Shown piece after piece: positions 23,255 to 33,149 of a stretch of 64,000 bases of DNA. The position numbers and the translations under genes were made by a program. Under the pieces are notes generated by a model. That model saw only the letters and a list, made by a program, of their open reading frames with translations, did no database searches and was not told the origin of the DNA. The DNA comes from Cheiracanthium punctorium (Eukaryota; Arthropoda; Arachnida; Araneae; Cheiracanthiidae). The stretch lies in the NCBI GenBank assembly GCA_038373885.1, contig JAWZYV010012400.1, positions 62,001-126,000 of the forward strand, given 5' to 3'. Within the stretch, counting starts at the first letter, position 1. The number at the start of each line of letters is the position of its first letter.

Positions 23255-23690
23255 TTCAATATGCGCGCTTTTCACTGCACACGATGCCTTATAGAAAGAT
23301 GTTACAGGGCGTGAGATCGGGAGAACAGGGGGGGCCAATCCGTGACTATTCCCTTAACGATCGAATACTTCCAATCTATATCACCGAAATATTTGTCGAG
23401 AGTCAAAAGCGTCTTGTGTACGGTATGGACGACTTCTGTTTCGCATGAACCTATGCCTGGTCGATCATCCAGCAATAGTTGAGTTTTGACAAATACAAAT
23501 TGTTTCAAAAGCGCAATATACCGGTTAATCGTCGCTGTTTCTCGCAAGAAAAAGGGACCAATGATGCTTTTGCATTAGACTGCAGCCCAAACGGTAACTT
23601 CCGGATAATGGAGTGATCGTGAGGGCAACAAATGAATTTACGGTGCTCCAAAATTGCAAATTGTTCCTGTTAAGGAGAAATTTTTAACAA
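23255..23690 (-). pseudogene. Broken Tc1/mariner-type transposase, C-terminal part
   Basis: In transposon orientation the remnant reads RNNLQFWSTVNSFV, then after a frame change HYPEVTVWAAV, a stop, then CKSIIGPFFLRETATINRYI and ALLKQFV. These match the conserved (V)TVWxG…IIGPFFF…NxxRY family blocks. The block where a catalytic QDGA normally lies is decayed (LLLDDRPGIGS). Then come DKYFGD and TDWPP. After a frameshift at the G7 run in plus orientation (23328-23336) it continues SPDLTPCNIFL and a stop, where the family has SPDLTPxDFFLWG. The last catalytic Asp is therefore Asn. Two stops and at least two frameshifts make it non-functional. Confidence 0.85.
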
Positions 23691-23742
23691 ATAAGTGTAC
23701 TCGCCATTTGAACTGTCTTTATGAGATTTATATTTCTGTTTG

Positions 23743-23908
23743 CAGTGCCATCTACCGATTTAATTTGTAATTAAAATTTTGTGATTTCTGTATCAAATTC
23801 TTCTCCTTATTATTATTATTATTTAACAAACATTCCACCAGCTTCACGATTCGATCAATCACCGTTTTTGAGTAATTTATTTTCAAAGTTAAGGGTTATT
23901 CGTGAAAC
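23743..23908. repeat. Right terminal inverted repeat of the Tc1/mariner relic
   Basis: Reverse complement of 23045-23199 with substitutions and a (TTA)n expansion near 23808-23822. Confidence 0.82.
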
Positions 23909-23912
23909 GTCT

Positions 23913-24660
23913 GTAACACATCACACACAAACTAATGTGAAAAAAAAAGGAATAAGCAGTAAATTATCATTTAGGTGCAATATTATTTAGGAAAAATTAT
24001 TATTTGGAAAAATAATATTGCAAAAAGGTTATTTTTCGAAAACTGGACAATTATTATTTAGGTGCAATTTACTCCGTATACCGTTCAACAAAGCAGTACA
24101 ATATCCTGGATATATATTTACAATCGAGAACGGAAATCGAGAATCGGAAACGGAAACGGAAATCGAGAACGGAATTTTAAAACTGAAAGAATTATAGGTA
24201 TCACAAGAGCCATTTGTAATTTGTTTAAGCCATTTGTTTAAGAATTTCCCCTTAAGATAACATTAGGATATGAGAACTTTTCAAAAATTCACACAAAACA
24301 TCTAAAAATAAAGGAAACTAACTCGAATTTCTGAAGTGCCATCTCAAGATGTGCCAAAACCTGTCTTAGTAAGCCCATAAGCTAATTTTGATTGTCTAGG
24401 ATCATAAGTCTCGGTGATACGCGACGAACAGACACGCAGGCATGCATACATTTTACTTCTTATTTTATTTTCATAGATAACAAGCTTCCCAGTTAAAAAA
24501 AAACAAAGAAAACAGTACTATTTTTTAGTCATGAAAATGATAAATGAGACATGATGTATTCTAAAACGAGGATTTGAAGTTAAAGCCATTTATAGAAGAT
24601 TAAAATCCATTTTCTTTCGTTCAAAAATAACCTAATTCAGTTTTATTTATTCCGACAAAT
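23913..24660. other. AT-rich intronic DNA with a short tandem GGAAA/CGAGAA tract
   Basis: 24124-24176 is built from imperfect repeats of CGGAAATCGAGAA and CGGAAA. The rest shows nothing specific. Confidence 0.55.
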
Positions 24661-25210
24661 AAGATGATCCTTCAACCCAACATTCTCTCCCGGAGTGAGT
24701 GTGAAAAGAAAATCTTCCATTACACAACACTCCCCCCTTCTTCCCGATTCTACGTCACCTACCGCACCCCCCCGGCCCCCTCCTTACCCGTTTGTTACCA
24801 TAAACTAGGCCGCAGATTTCATTAACAGTTAATTTAATTTGCTATCTGCCAGGCCACTGCTTGGCTTAAAGAAAAATTAATAAGCGCAGATGAGCTGTCA
24901 AAAATGCTGCTGCCTCCTCTCCCTTTTCCTAAATAATATTTCCGTCCCACCCTTCCGAAAAGTGATTGTGAAAGAGATCTGGTTATTGTTCCCTCTCCAC
25001 CCCCTTTTTACAAAAGGGAAAAGAGGGGGGAAGAATAAAAGGAGGGGGGAGACTCACGCGTTGTGTGTAAGCTTACTAAAATTCTACTCCCCCCCCCTCC
25101 CTTACATCTCCTTGTTGGTTATTGTACAGAGTATTACATTTATATCGAGACGTTTTCTAGGGGACGGTTATGATGTGAAAATTTTAATTTTTAAAGCTAA
25201 ATGCTGAATA
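24660..25210. other. Balanced-composition island with homeodomain-type sites
   Basis: C-rich runs around 24750-24790 and 25085-25100 flank a segment at 24795-24900 with AACAGTTAATTTAATTTGC and AAATTAATAAGCGCAG. No credible coding. Candidate enhancer. Confidence 0.4.
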
Positions 25211-25885
25211 GATTTTTAATGCTAGAAATGGTATTTGTCATGTTCTTCCTGGATAGTAATATGACATTCCCATAAGGATTCTTCAGGGAATAAAATGCCT
25301 CTCTGTCTGTAGAAAATAAATGAGAGCAAAATGATTGAGATTTTACGGCTATTTTCTCTACGTGCGGGATTTTTTTTTTTTTTTTTTGTACAGAATGTAT
25401 AATAAATCAATGATTTTAAAAATTTTAAAGTAACTTTGAATTGATCTGCATAACCTGCAGTATTTACTTTAAAATGATTCGAGATAATTTTCTAATCTCA
25501 GTTTTTTTTAAATTACATTTAGTATTTAAAAACTACTAATTCACAATAAAAGATTGTCCCTGAAGTAAAATTTTGTTCTTTTAGAAAAATCAGAATTACA
25601 TTCAACTCAGAAAATTTATATATAAAAACGGATTACTGGTGATACTGAATTTTTTTTCTGATTGACTATACATTACTATCTGAAAATATAAAAAAATGAT
25701 AACTATGAGGTTTAGTAAGAGAAATTGTATTTAAAAATCACTAACCATCTTATTAAATATGGTTTTTAAATTGTGTAACTCATTTCCTGAAGTTTTCGTT
25801 GAAGACGTGTCCAAAGAGTTAACGATGAGATTTTTCAACCTTTCGAAGAGTTTTACAGATGTACTATTAATAATTAACATCGTAG

Positions 25886-25916
<31 letters not shown>

Positions 25917-26600
25917 TTTTACTCACGGAGCAATTTCATTCAAATCGTTTGAAGTGTTGCTTGCTTATAAAGTTATAACTGATAAAATGGTACACTAAAT
26001 CACATAAGGAACGTTTACATTTCGTACGGTCATTTGCTGACAAACCAGGTGAAACTATTAGAGAATGTGCAGAAATGTGGAACGTTGTCATATTTTTAGA
26101 TTTAGTTTGTTTTTAAACATTTTTTTTTCTTAAGAATTTAATGTAATGAATATTTTGAATAGAATACAATATTTTCATGCAAAAATTAGCATAATTTTAA
26201 GTGCATATAAATTAAACATAGTCTTTATCAATATATTTAAAAAGAAAATTTGTCCCTTTTCTAATACAATATTGTTTTCACTTTGACTACTTTAACCAAG
26301 CAATTACATGTCGACTGTAACTTCATAATCTCGAGTGAAAATACAACTAATTCCATAAATAAAATCTTCATTAATATAAAAGTCATTTGATCACAAATAA
26401 TTGAGTGCACCATAATGTTCATAAAACATCTACAAAACATCCTCTTTGCCATGCACGGCCGACTGGAAAAAAGTGCATTGTGCATCACAAACCATTGGAA
26501 AAAGTCGGGGGATAAAAAGAAGGGGGGGGGGACATAGCATAAATACTCAAAACGCCTCTTTTATGCATTACAGATTTAATGGATTTTCTCCCAAAGCGAG
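25211..26600. other. AT-rich intronic DNA, nothing recognised
   Basis: It contains T-runs at about 25371-25387 and 25901-25920. No feature is supported. Confidence 0.45.
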
Positions 26601-26950
26601 CAGCTAGAAAGAAAAGCAGAGTATGAAGAATGGGAGAGATTGTTGCCATTACCCTTCGCATAAATTTATCGACAAAATCCTTGGAGGCGGTCGATTCCCT
26701 TCACTTCGCCGGAACGAGTTTTCGAGTGGCGGGAGGTTTATGTCGATTCGTGCAGACCTAAGGGAGGGAGACTGTTGTGTACCTTGCCAGCGATGTAGCG
26801 TAGAATTTGCAGAAAATTTCTATGAACTGTAAGGGATTCGTTTCATCATTCAGTTGAGATTCATCCCAAGAAAGTTGGGCAGTAAACGTCGCAGTACTTG
26901 GAGAAATATAAATACGCTGTAAATCTCGCCATCCTTAGAAAACATAGGCA
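26600..26950. other. Balanced-composition island
   Basis: Complex sequence with GC-rich segments (for example CCTTGGAGGCGGTCGATTCC at about 26680). A 69-codon plus frame here is not recognisable. Candidate conserved non-coding DNA. Confidence 0.35.
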
Positions 26951-29680
26951 GAGTAAATATTTCCAAATTTTATCTATTTTATAAAAGTCATAATAAATAT
27001 TTCTTTTTTAACAGAAATTACTTTTAATATAGTTTTGTAAGTCTGCTACGCATTTTTATTTATTCTGATATAAATAAAGAAATATTTCGGATAAAGGTAA
27101 AATAAATAAAGGAAAATAGGATAAATAAATAATCATTATAAACTCTCTTGTACTTTCATTGAGTATAAAATAACCCTTCCTTACAATATAAATAAAATAA
27201 AGAGTGTTCAATATTTGTAAAAATACTGCTTAGCATTGAAATATCAAAGTTTGAAAGTTCCATGAATTAATTTCATCCGTACACAGATCGAGTTAGATTA
27301 AATAGTTTGTAAGCATTTATATCTTTTAAAAAAAGAAAAAAAACCTAAAGAGCTAATTACTAAATCAAAATTGTAAACTATAATCTACTTCTGTAGCCTT
27401 GAGGCACATCAAATTACAGCAACAGTCATTGTATTGATTAAAGTGGCAATAAAAATACTTCTCTACTGTACTGGTGGAAAATCTACAGCAGAGAAGTACC
27501 TGTAGCTAAATTTTATGTGTTTTCATCATATGATGCTATCAAAAAACACCTCAACTATATACTCTCCAAGATATATACTCTCCTCACCAGTGCAGATTTT
27601 TATCGACATCCACACCGAAAAGAAAAATCAGAGATTAAAAGTTCCATGATTTTTTAAATGACATCAGTTCTTAATCCACTTAACCGAACCGAATTCGTCA
27701 GGGGGAAACAGAGTTAAGGACATATAAAAAAATTCCCCCTAAATCTACGACAATAGACAAGGGCGATAATCGTCCTTCCCCCTGGTAAAGAGGGGGCAAT
27801 CAGCAATTGTGGTTCGCATGATACTGATTTCCTAATTTGGGAGGGGGAGACCGCCCCGATCATGACTTGCTTAAAGGCAGGAGGCTTTAACGTGATCGAT
27901 AGACTTGGGAACACGGCAATGGAGTCAGCAGAGACGTTGAACGATACGGTTTGGCAACTGGGATTCGATTTGTTAATTTTAGTTAATTTTATATTTACGG
28001 AACGGCTTTTCTTAAAGAAAAACGAAACAAATGAACTAACAATTTAATAAAGAGAAATTTGTCATCATACTTAATTATACACAACAAACGCAAAATATGA
28101 TGATTTTTCTTAATACGCATTTTTCATTAATAAAATTTTTAAAAGTATGCATACGGAAAATGCCAGACTGCAGTAAATCACAAGAGAATCTATAAGTTTA
28201 GAAGGCATTTGGTTGGTACTTAGACCAGGAATACCAAAGAACTAGAGTATACCCACGCAAATAAGTAATCGACTGTAAGGCAAATTTCCTATGATTATTT
28301 CTAAAACAATACCTTGACTTTCGTAAGACTCAATTTTCAATATAAAGTTAGTTCATTGCATTCCTATTTAATTATATATTCGGGGGAGGGGGATTGCTGA
28401 ATTATTCATAAAATCTTTAGAGGAAATTTCCCTTTCAGATTGCGCTTTTGAGTCAGTGTACCAAGCTTCAAAATTATTATTTCATGTTTTAAACTAGTAC
28501 CCAAGTACTCTCTGGACAAAGTAGTTCAATCAGTATCAGGTATTTCGAGAATCTCAGGAAGAAAGTACGAAAAGTAATTATAATTTTTTTAGTAGCATAT
28601 GATTTATGAGAAGATTTACATATTTTTTTTTAATACGGACTAGAATCCACCACTGACTGTGATTTTCAGCAACATATAACCTTTTTCTAATATCTGAGAG
28701 ATTACATTATAAGGGTATTTACAGTATAAGCTCAAAGATCTTGAAACATTACATTACTGCTTTAAGTTCATCGTTCAATAGGGTTTTCCAATAAACAGTG
28801 TCCAATAGGTCTGTGCAGTTTATAGTCTACTAAAAAATATCGCATTACTTTTATCCACACCTTACGCTGTAGTTACCAGTTGACAGAAGTAACGATAATT
28901 TTGATAACTTCATTTCTTTTAATACTTTTGGGATGTAAGAAAAGCAATTGTTCTAATATTTCAAAACTTAGAAATGGTCCGAAAACCTGGCAACATATCA
29001 TTACCACCATAGACTAAATGAAATGGTTGAACCAAGGCTGACTTATTACAGTTGCCGAATCCGACTCTAATCCGTATATATAAGATATAGCATAAAAAAT
29101 ATGCTTTTTAGTTACTCTTTTCTGTTCAAAAGGAAATTAAATGCATCAGGCTGATTAGCTGAGCAAAGTTTTCCCTTTCAACCATTCCCCAAAAGATTTT
29201 TTTTTTAATGAATTCGTTAAATAATCTTTTCGAAAATAGGATGGACTGAACTAGGTTTTGACGGCCATAAATGTGCCTGTTAAACAGCAGTAAGCAGCAG
29301 TCGTAGTTTTTCTAAAATATCGCAAATAAATAAATAAATAAATAATGGAATTAAGTTTAAAGATAAATATAAATAGAAGTAAGTATATTCAATGTAGAAA
29401 ATGCAGGTAATTTTAATTTCTCAAACTGAAAATTCGCTAAGGCCATGATAAAAGTCAAGGAGCTGCGAAAGCTGGACAAATTTCTGTAATGTTGTGGACT
29501 TTTATCGCATTCGCCGTTAAGTTGCCACTGATTATCAAATTAACTCTGAAGTTAATTTGATAAATATTTCATAATTAATGACAAATACTAAATTTTGGGG
29601 TGATTCTTCATTATCACCGGATTAACCTTATTTACCGTTAGTGTGCAGTCTCTGGCCGTATTAATGTGACCATCGGATAT
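26951..29680. other. AT-rich intronic DNA with one mixed patch
   Basis: 27690-27980 is more balanced, with a 61-codon frame of no known similarity. An (AAAT)n tract lies at 29323-29345. The rest shows nothing specific. Confidence 0.45.
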
Positions 29681-29689
29681 TTCCTACCC

Positions 29690-30265
29690 TAAGCACCAGT
29701 GTTAGCTCCATCAAAAGTTGTTTAGCTCTGTAGCGCGTGATTAGTGAATCGATCGATCTCACAGTCAGTTGCCCCCCCCCCCCCACATGTCGTTTAGCTT
29801 AGTGGCACGTGATTGGCGAATGGATTGACCACCATGCTGCTGGTAGTTTAATCGAGAGATGGCAACGACTGCACTTTTTCAGCCTTAGGCAATCGATCCA
29901 GCTGTTTTTCTACATCGATGCTTCTCCCTCAACACTACTGTTGCCACACTAATAAGAACTTGTTAGCAAATATTTATGAAACAGTTGCTGTTACTTCAAA
30001 ACAAAAATTTATTCACTGAATTTTTATCTTAGCCCTTTAACGCGCAGTGTTCCCGCACTGGGAACACTAAACTCTAACGTTTTGACTGTTGCCCGTCACG
30101 AAGAATAGATTTGATTGCTATAAAAATTGTTGCGGGTGACATAGCTCCACGAGAATCTTTTACTTTTTAAAACGTCATTTCCCGTAAAAAAATTGTCACG
30201 ATTCTTTTTAACAGCACTGACATCTGCTGTAAAATGGAAGAATGCGAGAATAGCTGGATCGATTG
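29690..30265. mobile_element. Compound MITE remnants next to the Pax6 exon
   Basis: 29700-29760 and 29798-29840 are diverged direct copies (GTTTAGCT…GCGTGATTAGTGAATCGAT type) separated by a C-run at about 29772-29784. 29841-29903 is the inverted counterpart of 30252-30316: GGCAATCGATCCAGCT at 29888-29903 is the exact reverse complement of 30252-30267. A short palindrome AGTGTTCCCGCACTGGGAACACT lies near 30047-30069. These are older relatives of the element at 30267-30537. Confidence 0.7.
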
Positions 30266-30266
30266 C

Positions 30267-30537
30267 CCAATGCTGAAAAAAGGGTAGCCGTTGCCATCGC
30301 TCGACTTAACTACCAACAAGATGGCGGACGATCGAAACGTTCATCGCGTGCCACACATCTAGACCCCTTTTTTACGCAGCTGGCTGTGGCACAGCCAGCT
30401 GCGTAAAAAAATGGTCTCTAGATGTGTGGCACACGATGAACGTTTCGATCGTCCGCCATCTTATTGGTAGTTAAGTCGAGCGATGGCAACGGCTGCCCTT
30501 TTTTTCAGCATTGGAAAGGGTTGCGCCTCAAAGGGTT
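30267..30537. mobile_element. Palindromic MITE 119 bp from the paired-domain exon
   Basis: The two halves are inverted copies centred near 30390, where ACGCAGCTGGCTGTG meets its complement. Arms run about 120 bp and include GCCGTTGCCATCGCTCGACT, CAAGATGGCGGACGATCG and AACGTTCATCG. The right end reads CCTCAAAGGGTTA, the complement of the TAACCCTTTGAGG end of the copy at 51099. No coding content. The superfamily is not certain. Confidence 0.85.
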
Positions 30538-30654
30538 AAAGTAAAAGTAAAAGGAAAGGATATATATATATAAAAAAAAACCACTCTTTTGCTGGTGGTT
30601 ACATCAAAAAGGCCAGAGACTGCATACATATTACTATATCTGAGTTTCGTACTC

Positions 30655-30656
30655 AC
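30655..30656 (-). other. Splice donor of paired-domain exon
   Basis: GT of AGC|GTGAGTACG on the minus strand, a strong donor. Its phase 0 and its position after P-S of the paired domain match the phase-0 acceptor of the next exon at 5237-5238, and match the exon 6/7 boundary known in vertebrate PAX6. Confidence 0.93.
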
Positions 30657-31003
30657 GCTGGGCACGCTGTCGTTTGTGCAGGCTCCTTCTGAAAGCAACC
30701 TGTCCCTGATCTCCCAGGCGAAGATGGAGGGGCACTCCCTTTTGAACTGGGCGATTTTGGCGACCACGTCTGGAGTGGCGACCCGGGGCTTGCTGCCCCC
30801 AATGGCCCGAGGACGGATGGAGCCGGTCTCGTAGTACCGGCCCAGGATCTTGGACACGCAGCCGTTCGACACCTGCAGGATGCGCGAGATGTCGCAGGGC
30901 CGGGCCCCACTGTGGGCCAACTCGACGATCTTCTGCCGGGTGGAGTCTGGCAGGGGCCGGCCGTTCACGTACACCCCGCCGAGTTGGTTGATGCCACTGT
31001 GGC
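30657..31003 (-). CDS. Pax6: Pax6/eyeless-class paired-domain exon (partial gene)
   Basis: This internal exon encodes about 115 residues of a Pax6-type paired domain, a nuclear DNA-binding domain of the eye, head and nervous-system regulator Pax6. It reads (G)[18 protein letters not shown] at the N-terminal beta-turn, then [20 protein letters not shown], and a recognition helix with [13 protein letters not shown]. The I, Q and N in that helix are the residues that separate the Pax6 class from Pax2/5/8 and Pax1/9, which have R and H there. It continues through [20 protein letters not shown] to ACTNDSVPS. The minus-strand acceptor is TTTCATTCCAG at 31004 and enters in phase 1 (G|GC CAC). The donor is AGC|GTGAGT at 30656, in phase 0. 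The exon is GC-rich with many C/G third positions, unlike the flanks. It continues in frame into 5008-5236. The start codon is not in this exon. The call of Pax6 class is firm; which arthropod paralogue (ey or toy) is uncertain, though [14 protein letters not shown] looks more toy-like. Confidence 0.97.
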
Positions 31004-31075
31004 CTGGAATGAAAAAAGATGTATTTGTTTTAGCAACATTATGTAATCTGACGTTAGTAAAGGGAGATCAATTAA

Positions 31076-31998
31076 TATATAGAGGAGAGGAGGGTATTAT
31101 GGAATAGTCGGGAAATATGAAATACCGAAGTTTCGGCTTCTGTTAGGTGCTGTTGTATGGGAATAACATGAACTGCTCAAGAAAGATTCCCGCGTCACAT
31201 TGCAGTGATGATAGTTGGCTGCTTGTTGTTGCCGTACCACCCTCTACAGAAGGAAGTGTGTTTTGTGATTTTCAAGAGATTTTGCAGATAAGTTTTCAAA
31301 CATTTTAGCCTACTAGTATACGCGTGACTTGAACATTGAAGTTATGCATAATGTACACTAAAAGAATTGTAGTTTGTTGTACTGTTTTTGTTTTTGAGCT
31401 GATAGTGTTTCGCCCATCAGTTTAAAGGTTCACTTTCCTAGATGGCTTGTCGTCGGATATTATGGAATACTAGTGTGTGTAATGGATTTCATGCCATCAA
31501 CTAAAGAACCGGAAAACGAACACACTGAATGTATCTTCTGTGACGGAAAATTCTTCAAAGATCAATGAGGTGAAATTTGGATTCAATGCTTCACATTTTT
31601 TCTGTGGTCTTACCTTGACTGTACCGGAGCAGAGAAAGAAGATTATATCTGCGACTTATCTAAATAGGCTCGAAGAAATGACTAGAGCATAGACTTAAAA
31701 CAATGGTTCATAGTTAAAAATAACTTTTATGAAATATAGTCAGTTTTTCAACGTTTTAAACTACCTATTACATATTACCCGACTATTCTATATTACACTC
31801 CTTTCGCAACTTTTTTTTTAAAATAGTTTTTTCTATAACATCAAAATCAGTAGTGTTTTTCTTTACAGGTGGCATTACATTACAATTAGTTATAGTAAGT
31901 ACGCAAAGCGATTTTGAGGATTTTATTCAAAAACCTGTAAAGTTATAATTAGAAATGTAAATGATTTTCCATAATACCCTCCTCTCCTCTCTATATAT
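31076..31998 (+). mobile_element. Pogo-like DNA transposon relic upstream of the paired exon
   Basis: The left end 31076-31104 and right end 31967-31998 are inverted repeats (AGAGGAGAGGAGGGTATTAT with TATATA outside). Another inverted copy of the subterminal part, CCCGACTATTC…, is at about 31768-31805. The interior holds a degenerate zinc-finger tail of a pogo-type transposase (separate entry). It starts about 73 bp from the exon acceptor. Confidence 0.78.
31491..31667 (+). pseudogene. Degenerate C-terminal PHD-like finger of a pogo-type transposase
   Basis: The frame reads MPSTKEPENEHTECIFCDGK, FFKDQ, a TGA stop, GEIWIQCFTFFLWSYLD, then CTGAEKEDYICDLSK and a stop. Many pogo/Tigger-like transposases end in a Cys-rich finger of the form CxxC…WIQC..C..W.H..C.G….Y.C..C. 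Here several metal ligands are replaced (F for C after WIQC, S for the His position, S for the last Cys) and the frame is interrupted, so it is inactive. The DDE catalytic core was not found. Confidence 0.7.
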
Positions 31999-32915
31999 AT
32001 CCGTTCATTTTTCGTATTACCGTTAACTGTGTACTTCGGAAAAATTACGTCATTTTTGTACATAAATATAAATAAACTGATTGTGTCAAGAATTTGAAAT
32101 GTTTTGAGATTTTTTTTCACAAGCAGTGAAACACAGTGTAATAAAGAAATAAAATTGCAACACTTAACGAATCTTTCAGAAAACAATTCTCAAAAATCAT
32201 CGAAAAGCATTTTGCAGAATGTGCCACTCTAAAATAATTTTCCTGTATAATTTCATGTTTAAAAATATTTTCTGAAAGTTCCATAAAAGGCAACTTTTTT
32301 TTTATCCAGTGTGTAGAGCAGGTTATAAAGAATCATTTTGAATTTTCTCGAGTCCCTGCTACAATTACTTTACTTTAAGTTGTGGTCAAAGACCGTGAAA
32401 CACATCTAGGCTGAAGTAGAGTTGACTGAACCTTAGTTGAGTGTAGGAGATGTTTTACAACACTGTTGAGCAATTGCAACTCTATTTTTAAGGTTAAACA
32501 GCAAATTCAGATGCGTAATGTAATTTAATCCCATATTTCCCTTCTTTTATAGGAGGAGGGAACATAATTCATTTCAAGTTTTTAGATTGTCATTCCCTTA
32601 TATCAAATATTGTAAATGCCGTCGTCTTTTTGAAAGAAAATATTACCATTTCGACTCAAATTCTTATTTCTCAACATCGTTCGTTACAGAAGAGATATTT
32701 TTAACTTTTAATATGAACAGGACAATAAGATGAGTTTAAGTGAGGATATGTCTAAAAATACGGAATTTCGTATCAAGAAAGTGAAGCAAACAATTCCAAA
32801 TAAATACCAAATATAGATAAATTGAATAAGTTTCGGTGTTGAATTGTCTTAAACGTATTGAGTGTCTCTAAAATATCTCTACCAAATATAAAGGGTAATA
32901 TACTACCCTATATTT
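31999..32915. other. AT-rich intronic DNA, nothing recognised
   Basis: No repeats with clear ends and no protein-like frames were seen. Confidence 0.45.
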
Positions 32916-32925
32916 AGGGCACCAA

Positions 32926-33143
32926 GATGATTCAGAATTGCATAGCTAAGCATAGTCAAAAGTTTTATTTTAATACACATGTTAACAATCACTTCACAAA
33001 AGGTGTTAGTTAAGCTACCATTAGTCAGTAAATTTCACGAACACTTCATCAACTTTTGTGAAATGTTTATTATCCAAGTATGTGAAGACGAAGTTTTTGA
33101 TACAGCAGTATTGCTGAGAAATTCTGAATCATCTTGGTCCCTC
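32926..33143. mobile_element. Foldback MITE, about 218 bp
   Basis: The ends AGGGCACCAAGATGATTCAG (32926) and its complement CTGAATCATCTTGGTCCCT (33124-33142) are nearly perfect inverted repeats. Similarity of the two halves continues inward with blocks such as TCAAAA, CACAT and TTCACAAAAG. The 105-codon plus frame across it is therefore not a gene. Confidence 0.8.
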
Positions 33144-33149
33144 TACCCC

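Larger units (their letters stand above)
23041..23912 (-). mobile_element. Tc1/mariner-superfamily element with long inverted ends, degenerate
   Basis: Left end 23045-23199 and right end 23743-23908 are imperfect inverted repeats of about 155-165 bp. The outermost match is GTTTCACGA…TAACTTTGAAAATAAAT and the innermost is CCGATAGATGACGCTG against CGGTAGATGGCACTG. The interior carries transposase remnants on the minus strand (separate entry). At about 870 bp the element is shorter than an intact member, so the N-terminal DNA-binding part is missing. Exact outer ends and a TA duplication could not be fixed by eye. Confidence 0.85.
5237..30656 (-). other. Pax6: Pax6 intron splitting the paired box (25.4 kb)
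   Basis: This intron is bounded by GTGAGT at the 30656 end and TTTTAG at the 5237 end, and it joins two exons in frame. It is AT-rich. It contains a SINE, a repeated 1.4-kb element, three GAGACGAGAC element copies, a Tc1/mariner relic, a MITE cluster and several balanced-composition islands, listed separately. No further Pax6-like exon was seen inside it. Confidence 0.9.

Noticed and set aside
23302..23547. Standalone 81-codon protein
   Set aside because: It is the middle piece of a transposase broken by stops and frameshifts inside an inverted-repeat element.
30528..30656. Continuation of the paired-domain frame past VPSV into [18 protein letters not shown]
   Set aside because: The reading passes through the GTGAGT donor; the true continuation [12 protein letters not shown] is at 5236.
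30589..31107. Plus-strand and alternate-frame open frames over the paired exon
   Set aside because: Shadows of the GC-rich Pax6 exon, whose correct frame is certain from the paired domain.
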